From Corticium candelabrum (lineage: Eukaryota; Porifera; Homoscleromorpha; Homosclerophorida; Plakinidae): a stretch of DNA of 64,000 nt. Positions 29,615-41,366 of this stretch are shown piece by piece. Where the stretch lies: contig NC_085096.1 of assembly GCF_963422355.1 (NCBI RefSeq), forward strand, positions 6,472,717-6,536,716. Reading direction: 5' to 3'. The stretch's first letter is position 1, and each line of letters starts with the position of its first letter. The notes beneath the pieces are model-generated. The model saw only the letters and a list, made by a program, of their open reading frames with translations, was not told where the DNA came from and made no database searches. Both the position numbers and the translations under genes were made by a program.

Positions 29615-30911
29615 CAGTGACCAATATAACGTTTTGCAGTCAGCCGGCAAATGTCAGATCACAATCAAAATTTGATCGGCCGTCTAAGAGTTTTGATCGG
29701 CCATGCATAAATTAAATGTACCTTGTACCTTGACCTCTATGCACTAAATGAATATTTCAGAAAAGCCAAGAAACTTAAAGCCTTAGATTCACAGACTAAA
29801 GCGCGCCCTACGCTAGAATCCCAATCATGAATGGTAGCAAAAATTACTGGAACAGTACTGTACATATATGTCGTGTTCATAAATTCTATATTAGACTGAC
29901 CTATTTTGAAAGAAGCTATTGAAGAACAAGCAATGCTGAACTCTCACATTTTAATTAAAATTAGTCATGGTTTTGCAAGGACCATGATAGCATGGAGGAC
30001 GCAACAGCTTCAGGTTGCTCTTCCAACTGCTCGCATACATTCTGGCGAAGTTTGACGTGATCCTTCTCACATCCAGTTAGTGTCACAGACGCAGCATGAA
30101 AGAAGCAGTTGCCATCCCCCTCTACCGCCACTGGTTGATGAGTAGACGGAGTATCACTAGAATAGAGCTGAGCAGCAACTAAATCACATACTAAGCCCAT
30201 TCTGATGCAGCCGGATGTTTATCAAAACAAGACAGAGAATCCCTGATACTTAGCGAGGTTAGCGCCAACTAAAATCTTCTAGTTAGCGAGCGTCACTCTA
30301 ACAAGTGTTTGCGCCTGTGTAGGACGCATATCTCTGCAATGGCTGCTGATATCTACTACCTTTTAGTTGCATGACGTTAGCAATGGTCGAATATTGGGAC
30401 CTTTGAACATTGTTAGTTTCAGAATAGAAGGTCAAAAGACTTGGGGCATACTTACGTGTAAGATCCGTTAGAGTACGCAAAGGCGGTTGCTAAAGATCTT
30501 CAGAGGGTCACAAAATATAACATCTGGTGAAACCGCAGTCTCATTAGCACTTCCTGTGTAAATGGTCATGTAAGTTGCTAGACTAGAGTAGATAATGAGC
30601 ACAGCAGTAAGGTGCTCTCTTTAGCTCATATTGCAACAAATAACACCTTGTAACATAATTACAGATAAGACAATAACAACCTAATATTATTAGTGGTTAC
30701 AGCAACTTTCACACATGTCATCATCACTTTCTGCTATATGACACCTTCTGAGAACAATTTCACACAAAAGGAACAGCCCCATGCTATGACAACCTCAGCT
30801 CAACGCGATTAGACATTGATCGGCCAAGGTCAGGCTATAAAATATTTATGCCGGCCAAACATCACATTTAGTCGGCCGTTGGCCGATGGCCGGCAGTTAT
30901 ATTGGTCTCTG
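29615..30911. mobile_element. small hAT-like element carrying an OTU fragment
   Basis: Ends CAGTGACCAATATAAC at 29615 and inverted CAGAGACCAATATAAC at 30911 match at 15 of 16 bases. GATCGGCC motifs recur just inside both ends. The element splits a CCCTATACCGGCA repeat, pieces of which lie on both sides. Flanking bases (CAAACCC, GAAACCC) suggest but do not prove a target duplication. No transposase is present. Confidence 0.65.
29961..30200 (-). pseudogene. OTU-domain cysteine protease fragment
   Basis: The frame has PVAVEGDGNCFFHAASVTLT, the catalytic D-G-N-C-x-F motif of OTU deubiquitinases, followed by HVKLRQNVCEQLEEQPEAV, the second helix of the fold. It stops at 79 residues, before the region that would carry the catalytic His, so it is not a working protease. 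It lies inside the small element at 29615-30911 with no transposase. It was either captured from the host or is left from a larger parent element. Confidence 0.7.
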
Positions 30912-30920
30912 AAACCCACC

Positions 30921-32180
30921 CTATACCGGCATTACCCCACCCTATCCCGGCATGCCGGTTTAGTTACTAGAACTGCCTCACGTAAATTTTGGTAAATCTC
31001 GCATATACCTGCATGCAGCAAAATGCGGGGTAATACTGTACGTAGGTCCGTAGAAAAACACTTTACATTTTCCCGTTCTTCTAAATCGTTGCACCTAAAC
31101 AGACACAGTGAGAGAAAACGATCACAGAAACGCACGAAGAGAACTTTACTCTAGCTGGCCAATGCCTGTAGCCACGCATCTTGGCCCAAACTAGATCATT
31201 AGGAAAACGTTCTTGGCAATTCGGTGCGCTCAGTTTGTCTGTCGTCCGTCTGTTTGTCTGTTCGTTTGTATCTTTGTTAGAATATAGTGGCTAGACAAAA
31301 GACTCTAGATACTTGCTTTGTGACTAAATCGAATTGAAACTTGAACACTGCTGCAACTTGAATCAAGTTTTTCCTTCAATACACATATCTAAGTAAATAT
31401 TTACGTGTAGCATCAGGATTTGCATCAAAGTTGCCAGTCTCAGATGATGGTGCGCCTTTCTCCTTCAGCTAGTCATCTTCCTAGCAGTGTCGAGATATGC
31501 TACTGTTGAGGAGTATAGACTTAAGAGTCTTCACTATTTCAACTATTTTGCAAATAGACATTATCTTCAGCAACAATACAATCATGACTGTTACTGGCAG
31601 CATTGGAGGATTTTTTGTCAGGACAGACAGTCCATCTGATGCTTAGAGATTCTCTTAGTAGTTCTTCTGCTTTAGCATAACCGCCTTTTTTTACTAGACA
31701 ACCGCCCAACACCTAAAGCTGTCAAAAATATAATAATATCTAATATGTCACACTGCACAACACTTGCATACAATACTGTTTTTTGCTCAATTTTGTAAAC
31801 AAGTACAACAAGCAATTCATTAGTTTTACACACATGCACACAACTGAACACATCTTGTAACTTAAATATTAAAATTTTATACGTACAGGTGTGTATGTAT
31901 GACGAGACATACTAGAAATAGTCATCTCAACAAATGACAAGTGAGATACGAGTGATATTTTCGTTGCTCTTGTAGTTCGAATAGATGTACGCGTTTACAA
32001 ACGTGTCATTCGAGAGCACGTGAGTAGGTGGAGTCAGATCTCTTGATATATTGACTTTATTGATGCTCGGTTCGTAGATACAGCATGCTTCCGGAAAGAG
32101 ACTCCTCAGACATTACCGACAAAGAATACCGCCAGTAAATGACATCCACGAGACTAATTGTGTTAATCACTGTTGTTATT
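30921..32180. repeat. long repeat R, copy 1
   Basis: This is shared with R copies at 32561, 37480 and 41367: ACCGGCATTACCCCACCCTA, then GAACTGCCTCACGTAAATTT, a TPR-like exon in antisense, then ATAATAATATCTAA, GACGAGACATAC and GACATCCA(C/T)GAGACTAA blocks. It ends where CTCGTCCTCTCCTA changes to unrelated sequence. A unique insert is seen at about 31060-31370. Identity to the other copies is very high, so the duplications are recent. Confidence 0.8.
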
Positions 32181-32560
32181 CTCGTCCTCTCCTATGGCCG
32201 TTTTTTCGCGTTTGCACAAGTACGCGGTATTATCCCATTCGCCCCGCCCCTTTGTAAGCCGCCTCGAGCTCGACCTCCTTTTTGCGTGAGTTTGCCCGCC
32301 CACTCCCTGGGACGTCTGGCTTGCGCGAGGCTATGCATGATACTGTAGTATGCAGAGCAGTATATATAACGGCTCTGATACTATGCAGTCTTATCTGCCA
32401 AGTTGCACGTGCACGTGATGTAAGACCCCAGGGTGATTAAATAGAAACTTATTTAATCAGCTATACCTTATTCCGGAAGTTAACGATATCGTCCTTTGGC
32501 GAAAGTACATATATTGAAAAGTTGTCCGGTTGAAATCGGACCAACGGGACCGGTTGCTAC
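32181..32560. other. unique spacer with TATA-like promoter sequence
   Basis: A GC-rich part (about 32240-32330) is followed by AGTATATATAACGG at about 32360, which looks like a TATA box with possible start 25-30 bases later. No gene follows. The stretch separates two R copies. Confidence 0.35.
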
Positions 32561-33283
32561 GTTCCTGTGGCAGCATTGGTGGATTTGTTGTCAGGACAGA
32601 CAGTCCATCTGATGCTTAGAGATTCTCTTAGTAGTACTTCTGCTTTAGCAAACCGTCTTTTTTACTTGACACCCGCCCAATACACGTAAAGCTGTCAAAA
32701 ATATAATAATATCTAACATGTCACTGCACAACACTTACACACAATACTGTTTGTTGCTCAATTTTGTAAACAAATACAACAAGCAATTCATTAGTTTTAC
32801 ACATGCACACAAATGAACACATCTTGTAACTTAAATATTAAAATTTCATACATACAGGTGTGTATATATGACGAGACATACTAGAAATAGTCATCCCAAC
32901 AAATGACAAGTGAGATACAAGTGACATTTTCATTGCTCTTCTAGTTCGAATAGATGTACCCGTTTACAAACGTGTCATTCGAGAGCACGTGACTAGGTGG
33001 AGTCAGATCTCTGGATATATTAACTTTATTGATGCTCGGTTCGTAGATACATTATGCTTCCGGAAAGAGACTCCTCAGACATTACCGACAAAGAATACCG
33101 CCAGTAAATGACATCCATGAGACTAATTGTGTTAATCACTGTTGTCATTCTCGTCCTCTCCTAGGATTATCTTGTCTGTGTGAAATGTCCCTTCACCTAC
33201 TTCCATAAGTAATCTTTCTACCGCTTGTTAGTATGACGTTCTGAGTAGTTATCCACTTTCTGGATGACTTGATCGACACACTA

Positions 33284-35534
33284 CAGTAGAACGCCACTTA
33301 TCCGAACGCGTCGGGACCGGAGGGTGTTCGGATAACTGATTTGTTCGTATAACTGATCATGACCATTGGGATTCCGAGGCTAAAATCGCGTCCTCAAATT
33401 ATGTCCTGTATCACATGTAGATGGTGTAGTACTACGCGTACGTTGTACTAATTAAGTAACAGATTATTGTATACAGACGCCAGTACAAGCACTCCACTGC
33501 ATAGACATGGGAATGTTGTACAGTAGTTATCTCACACATTGTACACTGTACTGCCATAAACTTATCTATGTAGGTAGGTATACAGCTAAGGTGAGCAAGC
33601 CTTGGGATTAGGGCTATTCATGAAGTCACTGATTTTAGTTTGCATCATTGGGGATGCTCGTTTTCTAGCTGCTTTCATCAAGAGGCCATTTAGTGTTACT
33701 GTGGCAACCATTGGCACATCTGGCTGTTGTTCAAGATAAGCCAGCACTGTCTCTATAGCATCACATGCTCTTCCATGAGACACAAGTAAGGGAACAGCTT
33801 CACTGTCTTGTTCTTCTTCCATATCAGCTCGTGTTGCTTCATTCTGGACAAGTTCAATAATGTCATCTTCATCTATGTCTCTGTACCCCAAGTCCTCATC
33901 ATCTGTGGTCAACCAGTGAACTCTTTCCTCACGCGGTATGCTCATTCTGGTCAGAAGTGAATTAATCATGGTGTTTGTTGGAGACAAAGTGGGCTCATAT
34001 GCAGGTTCAGAGCCACTGTCTATGGGCCACAGCTTATTCCAGCTCTTGCTAATGGTACTCTGTTCAACTTCGCTCCAGCTCTTTGCAGCCAGTAGAACTG
34101 CATCCTTGATGTTCAGAGACCTTGTGAATTCAGGGATCGTTTCCGTTTCGTTTTGATTGAGTAAACGAAGAAGTAGGTCACGCTTGTATCTACACTTGAT
34201 GTTCTCAAGAACACCCTGATCCATGGGTTGGATAACGGATGTAGTGTTGGGTGGCAAGTAGAGACATGTTATCAATCCATCTGTAGATGTTAGACACTAT
34301 GTCAGGATGGGCTGGAGAATTGTCCAGGACTAGAAGTGCTCTTTCAGGAAGTCCCTTTTCTCTCAAGGCATTTCGACAAAGAGGGACAAATCTGTTCAAA
34401 AACCACTCTTTAAAAATATAAGAGTCCATCCAAGAACTTTTCTGCGCATAGTAATGAACGGGTAGGTCATTCTTGTCAATGTGCTTGAAACAACGAGGAT
34501 TGAGGGCCTTGTGGATAAACAGGAGAGGAAGTTTGATGGATCCACTAGCATTGGCACATGCCATAATTGTCACTCGATCTTTAGGTTTCTTGAAAGCCTT
34601 TGCCTCTTTCTCTCTTGATGTGACAAGAGTTTTGTTTGGCATCAACTTCCAATAGAGTCCTGATTCGTCACAATTAAACATCTGATGTCTAGTCAGACCC
34701 TGTTCTTCGACAAGTTTCAGGAACTTTTCTCTGAAGGGCTCCACATCCATCATGGCTGCTGAAAGTGACTCTCCCTGCAGAGATAGGCACCTCACACCAT
34801 GCTGAAAGTGACGCTCCCTGCAGAGATAGGCACCTCACACCATGCCGATCTTTAAATCTCCGCAGCCATCCCGTTCCTGCTTTGAAGTCAGCAGGATTAT
34901 CTGGGTAGAGTCGCGGATACAGCTGCAACGCTTTAGCAGATAGCAGAGGCCCACTAATTGGCGTCCCTATGGAATGAATACACGCTATAGACTGGTATAC
35001 ACCAGTTTGCACACACTTCTTCCTACCAAAAGAAAGAGTACACACGTCTCACCTTTGCATCGTTGGTGTACAAACCACAAGTAGACTGCTCTGTCTAGTT
35101 CAGGAAAGTCTGATTTTCTGACGACTCGCGGTTTTTTTGTGCAATCTCCATCGTCAATTTCCGTTTGAAACTCTTCCAGCTTAGCCTTAGATTTTACTAT
35201 GTCGGACACAGTAGATTTGCCGATCCCGAACTTGATGGCTATGGAACTCATACCTGACCTTCAAAATGGCGACATCAACATATGTACACCGCTGGTCTTC
35301 AGTAGACCGTCTAACCTTGTTCGAAAAGCTTGCATAATTGCAGCTTATCAGCTATAGACAGTACCACACGCTTCCTCTTCGGCTTCCTTTTAGTCGTTGG
35401 AGTAGTCGGAGTGTCCATGTCGGTCCCTCACGATCACGTGATATGGTCACGTGCTACGATCACGTGATAACTTTAGGTGTTCGGATAACCGGCATGCTCG
35501 GATAAGTGGTGTTCGGATAAGTGGCGTTCTACTG
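33284..35534 (-). mobile_element. Tigger-2, pogo/Tigger transposon
   Basis: Inverted repeats begin CAGTAGAACGCCACTTATCC and TA flanks both sides (33282-33283, 35535-35536). The element is 2251 bp with one broken transposase. Inner copies of GTTCGGATAA/TTATCCGAAC occur several times near the ends (33331, 35479, 35511), probably binding sites. Confidence 0.95.
33586..35251 (-). pseudogene. Tigger-2 transposase, frameshifted
   Basis: The blocks follow the same order as Tigger-1. MSSIAIKFGIGKSTVSDIVK (helix-turn-helix) is at 35251 leftward. FKAGTGWLRRFKDRHGVR is near 34870. FNCDESGLYWKLMPNKTL (first Asp) and ALLVLDNSPAHPD (second Asp) are in 34795-34290. The third, QPMDQGVLENIKCRYKRD, is in 34275-33586 in another frame. 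A 46-bp stretch around GGTGCCTCACACCATGC is duplicated near 34790-34840, repeating CLSLQG in the frame. At least two or three frame breaks make it inactive. Confidence 0.9.
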
Positions 35535-35626
35535 TACTTCCATTTCGCCGCCATCACGTTTACAACGCCTTCTCTGGCCAGTTGTTTGATTGCTCTGTTT
35601 GCAAAATCCTTGTTGTTGTTTGCAGC

Positions 35627-35866
35627 TTATAGCTTGACTTGCGCCCATAACAGTTCTATCGTGTTAAGTTCACAATGGCCTACCGGAAGTTTTAGGACAT
35701 CATGACCTGCATCATTGGCGATAATGTCAGTGAAGTATTTCGTTTGTGGGTTTGTTGCCTTTAGCAGCATGAACAGCTCAGATTTCAGGCGTTGCTTATC
35801 GTAGCTGATACTGTGCTTGTGCAGGTACGGCATTATATCATTTTTCATGCCACTCTTTTTGGGCAC
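35627..35866 (-). pseudogene. IS630/Tc1-type transposase C-terminal fragment, R copy 2
   Basis: KNDIMPYLHKHSISYDKQRL, KSELFMLLKATNP, then VLKLPVGHCELNTIELLWAQ. The last block corresponds to the LPPYHCELNPIELIWA signature with the catalytic Glu (NPIE, here NTIE) of DDE_3 transposases. The N-terminal two thirds are missing. Copies with NPIE occur at 38485 and 44991. Confidence 0.75.
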
Positions 35867-36535
35867 TTTCTAAAGAACAACATAATTTTTTTATTTCTAT
35901 ATTGAATTTTTGGCATATTCATCTTTAGCGGTGTCCTCGTGATGGTCTCTGCTGTGTTCCTCGGCACCCCTTGTAGCTCCTGTGTTCTTCGGTGGCCTTC
36001 TCGTTGCATTGTTGCCGTTGTCTTCGGAATGCCGACCGCTCTCGGAGGTTGCTTGACTTACTGGGGAGACTCGATCTCACAACTCCCCGACTTGCTAGCC
36101 GAATGTTATGACCACTAGTCTATGACTGCTAATACTTGCATGTATGTCAAGCTGTACTACCCTATCTAAAAAATGCGCGAACCAGTCGCGCATAACACAA
36201 AAAACTCCCAAAATTTTCCAATGACACAGCAAACGATTCAACTATATACAGGAGATCGCGAAGGCAAGACCAGCTCGCCTACGCTACGACCGGTGGCTAG
36301 ACCTGAGCAAATCAACAAGATAACGTTTAGAGGAGTTTTTGTAATAGTATTAACAAAAAGGAGACGCACATAAATATACGTAAGCAAACCTGGGCGACGC
36401 GAGACAGGAAAGTAATAAATACGTCTCCTTCATCTCCGTACCGACGTCTCCACACGAATTCGACTAGTTACGATTGTAGATGGTGATGGTGTACCCCGTT
36501 ACGAGGCAGAGATCGCTTCACCTAGAAACTATTTC

Positions 36536-36728
36536 TGCACTATCGCAACTTTAGTAAACAGAATCATACATAATTGCATCCAAATGTTCTCAATGGTGTT
36601 TGTGGGAGAACCTGTCTCGGATTCAACAAAATGCAGAGAATAGTTGACCGACAGATGGCGATAGCCTTTATCGACCAGACAATCATAGGCCTTCCAACAA
36701 TCGCTAATGATGGTGGTTCCTATATGTA
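36536..36728 (-). pseudogene. Merlin/ISXO2-like transposase fragment
   Basis: Translation of the minus strand from 36726 gives IGTTIISDCWKAYDCLVDKG, then YRHLSVNYSLHFVE, ETGSPTNTIENIWMQL. This is the ISXO2/Merlin catalytic segment, with its second Asp (SDCWKAY) and Glu (NTIENIW). The preceding AG at 36727 could be an acceptor, so this may be one exon of a split gene. No terminal repeats were found. The frame is short and easily missed. Confidence 0.75.
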
Positions 36729-36789
36729 AAATGTCATCTTACAGTTTAGAAATAACTAGGTTAACCTATAGTATAGATATTTGTACCAG

Positions 36790-37445
36790 GAAGGATAATT
36801 TCACGTTCTGTAACGAGGCATGATGATTGTATTCTTTGGATTACTCAAATGGTAGGAATTGGTATGACACAGACAGTTCGATTACCGTTTTGTCAAGTAA
36901 GTCCTATGGATATTGAACTATCCAAGGTCTATGACCAATCAATCTATATACGTGTTGAAGGCGGCTAATTATAGTCTTACGTACCTTACGTATAATCGTA
37001 CTTCCTTGTCAAAAACTTCTCGTTTACTTATTGAAGAAAGTTCTCAGCGAGATCTTTGGCATTGCTGGGTATTTTCTGTCCCTGCTTCTACAACAAAAGC
37101 TGTGACGTGATAGAAACCTGTTTAGCCAACCGTTAGAAGCTTTAAATTCGACCGTTGCATTTTCTGGAAAGAGTTCACCATACACCTGTTTGGCATATCT
37201 TTTGATACTGCCTTCCTTGATCGTGACGCTTATCTTTCTAAGATCTTTCATCCAACTGACGACTCTTTCTTCCAAACATGGAAACTTTCCCCCGTTCTTT
37301 TCGCGAATCATCCGTACTTGGCACGTGTCTCCTCTTCCGCACTGCTATTTTCCGCTCCCGTTTGGTCTCTTGCAGTGACTCTCGGTCCCTTACCCAATCC
37401 TGGACATATTGTCTGGAGACTCCGCATTCCTTGGCTGTAGATGTG
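36790..37445 (-). pseudogene. pogo/CENP-B-type transposase relic, copy 2
   Basis: This is the better preserved copy. It has a helix-turn-helix AKECGVSRQYVQDWVRDRES, a basic linker, then CLEERVVSWMKDLRKISVTI and EFKASNGWLNRFLSRH, a CENP-B/Tc5 DNA-binding domain. It lacks a catalytic core and is broken. At its upstream end it joins, at about 37445, a short piece similar to integrase gene 2 (DGILFAY), a chimeric junction. Confidence 0.65.
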
Positions 37446-37648
37446 CTGTAGGCAAACAGAATTCCGTCAATCAAGTCACCAGAACTGCCTCACGTAAATT
37501 TTGGTTAAACTAGCATATATCGCATCCAGCAAATTGCTGGGTAATACGATACATAGATACATATCTAAGTAAATAGTTACGTGTATCATCTGGGTTTGCA
37601 TCAAAGTTGCCAGTCTCAGATGATGGTGCACCTTTTTCCTTTAGCTAG

Positions 37649-37840
37649 TCATCTTTCTAGCAGTGTCGAGGTATTTTGCAAATAGACAGTATCTTTAGCA
37701 ACAAAACAATCATGGCTGTTACTGGCAACATTGGAGGATTTGTTGTCAGGACAGGCAGTCCATCTGATGCTTAGAGATTCTCTTAGTAGTTCTTCTGCTT
37801 TAGCATGACCGCCTTTCTTTACTAGACAACCGCCCAACAC
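37649..37840 (-). pseudogene. TPR-like exon in repeat R
   Basis: LGGCLVKKGGHAKAEELLRE followed by SLSIRWTACPD fits a tetratricopeptide unit of the NB-ARC/kinesin-light-chain-like TPR type (LxxxLxxxGxxxxAExLLRxxL). The same segment is present in R copies 1, 2 and 4. It probably derives from a host TPR gene exon trapped in the repeat. Only one unit is present, with no recognisable start or stop signals. Confidence 0.5.
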
Positions 37841-38439
37841 CTAAAGCTGTCAAAAATATAATAATATCTAACATGTCACACTGCACAACACTTGCACACA
37901 ATACTGTTTGTTTCTCAATTTTGTAAACAAGTACAACAAGCAATTCATTAGTTTTACACACATGCACACAAATGAACACATCTTGTAACTTAAATATTAA
38001 AATTTCATACGTACAGGTGTGTATATATGACGAGACATACTAAAAATAGTCATCCCAACAAATGACAAGTGAGATACAAGTGACATTTTCATTGTTCTTC
38101 TAGTTCGAATACATGTACACGTTTACAAACATGTCATTCGAGAGCATGTGAGTAGGTGGAGTCAGATCTTTGAATATTAACTTAATTGACCCCCCGGTTC
38201 ATAGATACAGCATGCTTCCGGAAAGAGACTCTTCAGAAATTACCAACAAAGAATACCGCTAGTAAATGACATCCACGAGACTAATTGTGTTAATTACTGT
38301 TGTCATTCTCGTCCTCTCCTAGGATTATCTTGCCTGTGTGAAATGTCCCCTTACCTACTTCCATAATTAATGTTTCTACCGCTTGTTAGTCTGACGTTCT
38401 GTAGTAGTTATCCACTTTCTAGATGACTTGGTCGACACA

Positions 38440-38770
38440 CTACCATTTCGACGCCGTCACGTTTACAACGCCTTCTCTGGCCAGTTATTTGATTGCTCTG
38501 GTTGCAAAGTCTTTGTTCTTGTCTACAGCTTCTACTTTGACTTGCGCCCATACCAGTTCTATTGGGTTAAGTTCATAATGGCCTACCGGAAGTTTTAGGA
38601 CATCATGACCTGCATCATTGGCGATAATGTCAGTGAGGTATTTTGTTTGTGGGTTTGTTGCCTTTAGCAGCATGAACAACTCAGATTTTAGGCGTGCTTA
38701 TCGTAGCTGATACTGTGCTTGTGCAGGTACCCCATTATATCATTTTTCATGCCACTCTTTGTGGGCACTT
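38440..38770 (-). pseudogene. IS630/Tc1-type transposase C-terminal fragment, R copy 3
   Basis: It carries KSELFMLLKATNPQ... and VLKLPVGHYELNPIELVWAQ, with the catalytic NPIE intact, then VKVEAVDKNKDFATRAI. It is nearly identical to the fragment at 35627, including flanks. The frame is interrupted near 38695. Confidence 0.75.
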
Positions 38771-39299
38771 TCTAAAGAACAACATAATTTTTTATTTCTA
38801 TATTGAATTTTTGGCATATTCATCTTTAGCGGTGTCCTCGTGATGGTCTCTGCTGTGTTCCTCGGCACCCCTTGTGGCTCCTGTGTTCTTCGGTGGCCTT
38901 CTCGTTGCATTGTTGCCGTTGTCTTCGGAATGCCGACCGCTCTCGGAGGTTGCTTGACTTACTGGGGAGACTCGATCTCACAACTCCCCGACTTGCTAGC
39001 CGGAATGTCTTGACCACTAGTCTATGACTGCTAATACTTGCATGTATGTCAAACTGTACTACCCCATCTAAAAAATGCGAGAACCAGTCGCGCATAACAC
39101 AAAAAGCTCCCAAAATTTTCCAATGACACAGCAAACGATTCAACTATATACAGGAGATCGCGAAGGCAAGACCAGCTCGCCTACGCTACGACCGGTGGCT
39201 AGACCTGAGCAAATCAACAAGATAACGTTTAGAGGAGTTTTTATAATAATATTAACAAAAGGGAGACGCACATAAAATTACGTAGCTGTCTAGCTGTTG

Positions 39300-40980
39300 T
39301 TCTGTTTGTTCTTGTTGTTCGTCCTGCTTACCATCTGACTGGGGTGCGCCATCGTTCTACACGTTCAATTGCTCTTTAGGATTAAGGCTAGTAAGGAATG
39401 ACGAGTTCATACAGAATTGCATTACCGTCTTTGTTCTCCTGCTTGTGTTATCAGTATCCTGTGAGTGCCTCAATCTCTCGCCGCACTGCGGAAACTGTTG
39501 ACTTCAATATAACTTCAGCTGTGTACTATTTACTGCTTTCTTTAGCACAGTTCCATCTTTTGAAAGTCTGTACATCCCTTTCTGGAGAACCGAGTGAATG
39601 CTGTAGGGGCATACCATCTTGATTCCAGCTTTCCACCTTTCCGAGATTTTTGTCTCAAGTTTTGTGACAAGACGAGGTCTCCAATTTGTTACCCTTATAG
39701 GGATAACAACTGCAATTACAGTTTACTACTTCCTGACATGTACAACACAACTAACTGCAGGAGTATGTCTAGCATCATAGTTTTTCTGCGTTGATTGTGC
39801 CAACTTGATGTGCTTAGCTGCGTCTTGGTGAATCTGAGTTCTGATTCCTTGCATTTGTTCAACTTTGTCTTCCATGGATAATTGTTCTTTCTCCATACCC
39901 CCATCAGACATACTTGTACTATCCTCCATTTGTACTGGTAGTCCTGCTTTTCTTCCGTGCATTATGAAGATATGAAGAAAGGAGTTTGTTTTGCTGAATC
40001 ATGCACAGATGTGCGGTAGGCGAACAGAATCCCATCAATCAAGTCATCCCAATCCCGTTGTTCAGAGTCAACTTGCTTTGCAATGGCTTCTTGCAGTGTC
40101 CTATTGAATCGCTCATCTAGTCCATCCGTTTGTGGGTGGTACGCTGTTGCTATTCTATAATTGACACCTGTTAGCATGTGAAGGTTCTCGCTCATTGAGT
40201 TGACAAACTCCCTCCCTTGATCAGTAATTTGTATTTTCATGCACCCATGTCGGCATATGATCTGAAATACAATCAAATCAATTAGTTAATAATGCAGAGG
40301 CAAATTACACGAACCCATACCTTGTACAGAAATATTGCCACTGTGTGACCTGTCTTGTGAGCTACTGGTTCTGCCTCTGGCCATGTACTGAAATAGTCAG
40401 AGAGCGTGATAATGTACTTGTTACCCCTCCTTGACGTTGGTAACGGTCGAATCAAGTAAACCTCCGCTTGAGATGAAACTTCAGCCTTTACCGGAATAGG
40501 ATGCAGAGATGCTGAAGTCTTGTCTAGTTTTTTGTTGATCCGTCGACAGCTATCACAGTGCTGAATCTGCACAAAAATACACATCAGCTGGCAGGCTGGT
40601 CTATTCAAATGTAAATAGGATAATAATAATAACAGCCTACCAAATTTTTAACGTCCGCTTTCATTCCATTCCTATAGGAACGAGTTGTTAATTTCTGCAG
40701 AGTTTTGGTTCGTCCAAAGTGGCCCCCACATGGCTCGTGCTTGTTTGGTATCATCAATTCCAGCGTGACAAACCTCAACGAGTCGAAGTTATTCAGCTCT
40801 CTCCAGGACTACTCGTCGAAGATTCTGCATATTTCCGCCATGGTAGTAAAGCGTCCCTTCTTGAAGAATGAAACTTGCAGCCTTTCTTCTGATCACTCTC
40901 TTTGAATTTTACCCCGCAGGCAAGTACCGACCAGCTCGTAGATACTCTAAAACGTCTTCGAAATTGAATAGGCATCGTCG
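39300..40980 (-). CDS. intron-bearing integrase-like gene 2
   Basis: Exon-like blocks in integrase order are as follows. An N-terminal stretch with RRVVLE is at 40975-40690. Core blocks with the first part of the catalytic fold (KYIITLSDYFSTWPEAEPV) are at 40608-40320. ITDQGREFVNSMSENL and AYHPQTDGLDERFNRTLQEA are at 40270-39962, continuing to about 39720. A C-terminal SH3-like block (GDLVLSQNLRQKSRKGG) is near 39680-39600. It belongs to the same broad family as genes 1 and 3 but is clearly diverged. I treat it as a fossil of Ty3/gypsy integrase kin. It is broken. Confidence 0.6.
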
Positions 40981-41366
40981 TCTGGGTTGGTATGGTCCGA
41001 CGTGCTGGGTAGCAACGACTCGCTGTGGTTGTCTGCTGACAAAATCATTGCACCTTCGCTACTCTATCTGACGAACAACGGACGAATATTCGAATGTGGA
41101 CGTTACCCGGATATAGATATGACGTTCCCCGAATGTAGCTAAGTCCCGTGTGTGGAGTGACAGTTAGTGTCCAGGGAGATACACCAGATTTTGTAAGGGG
41201 GACATAATAGGCTTGATCGCGATTGTCCGATCGGATACCCTGGGTCAGAAAATTTGGTCCAGGAGAAAGCTTGAGCAGGGGACCAGATATTCCAAGAGGG
41301 ACATTATAGGCTTGGGTGAGAGTGTCCGTGGGACAAATTGGGCAGGGGACCATCTGCTCTGTTACA
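40981..41366. repeat. two-unit ~100-bp repeat
   Basis: A unit starting GGGGACATAATAGGCTTG at about 41199 recurs as AGGGACATTATAGGCTTG at about 41300. Both contain TGTCCG and GCAGGGGACCA. The stretch before it (41050-41195) has no recognised content. Confidence 0.6.

Larger units (their letters stand above)
32561..36382. repeat. long repeat R, copy 2, split by Tigger-2
   Basis: This is R sequence from 32561 to 33283 and from 35535 to 36382. The two halves join as GACACACTA|CTTCCATTTCGCC, and R copy 5 at about 44989 shows this site uninterrupted. The right half carries the IS630-type transposase end and a basic Arg/Ser-rich frame (about 35930-36110). Confidence 0.85.
37480..39290. repeat. long repeat R, copy 3 (most complete)
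   Basis: This is the longest uninterrupted R copy. It runs from GAACTGCCTCACGTAAATTT through the TPR-like exon, the ATAATATCTAA and GTGTATATATGACGAGACAT blocks, AGGATTATCTTG, the IS630-type transposase end, the Arg/Ser-rich block and a conserved tail (GGAGATCGCGAAGGCAAGAC, AGACGCACATAAA). The tail matches copy 2 almost perfectly. No clear terminal inverted repeats were found. Confidence 0.8.
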
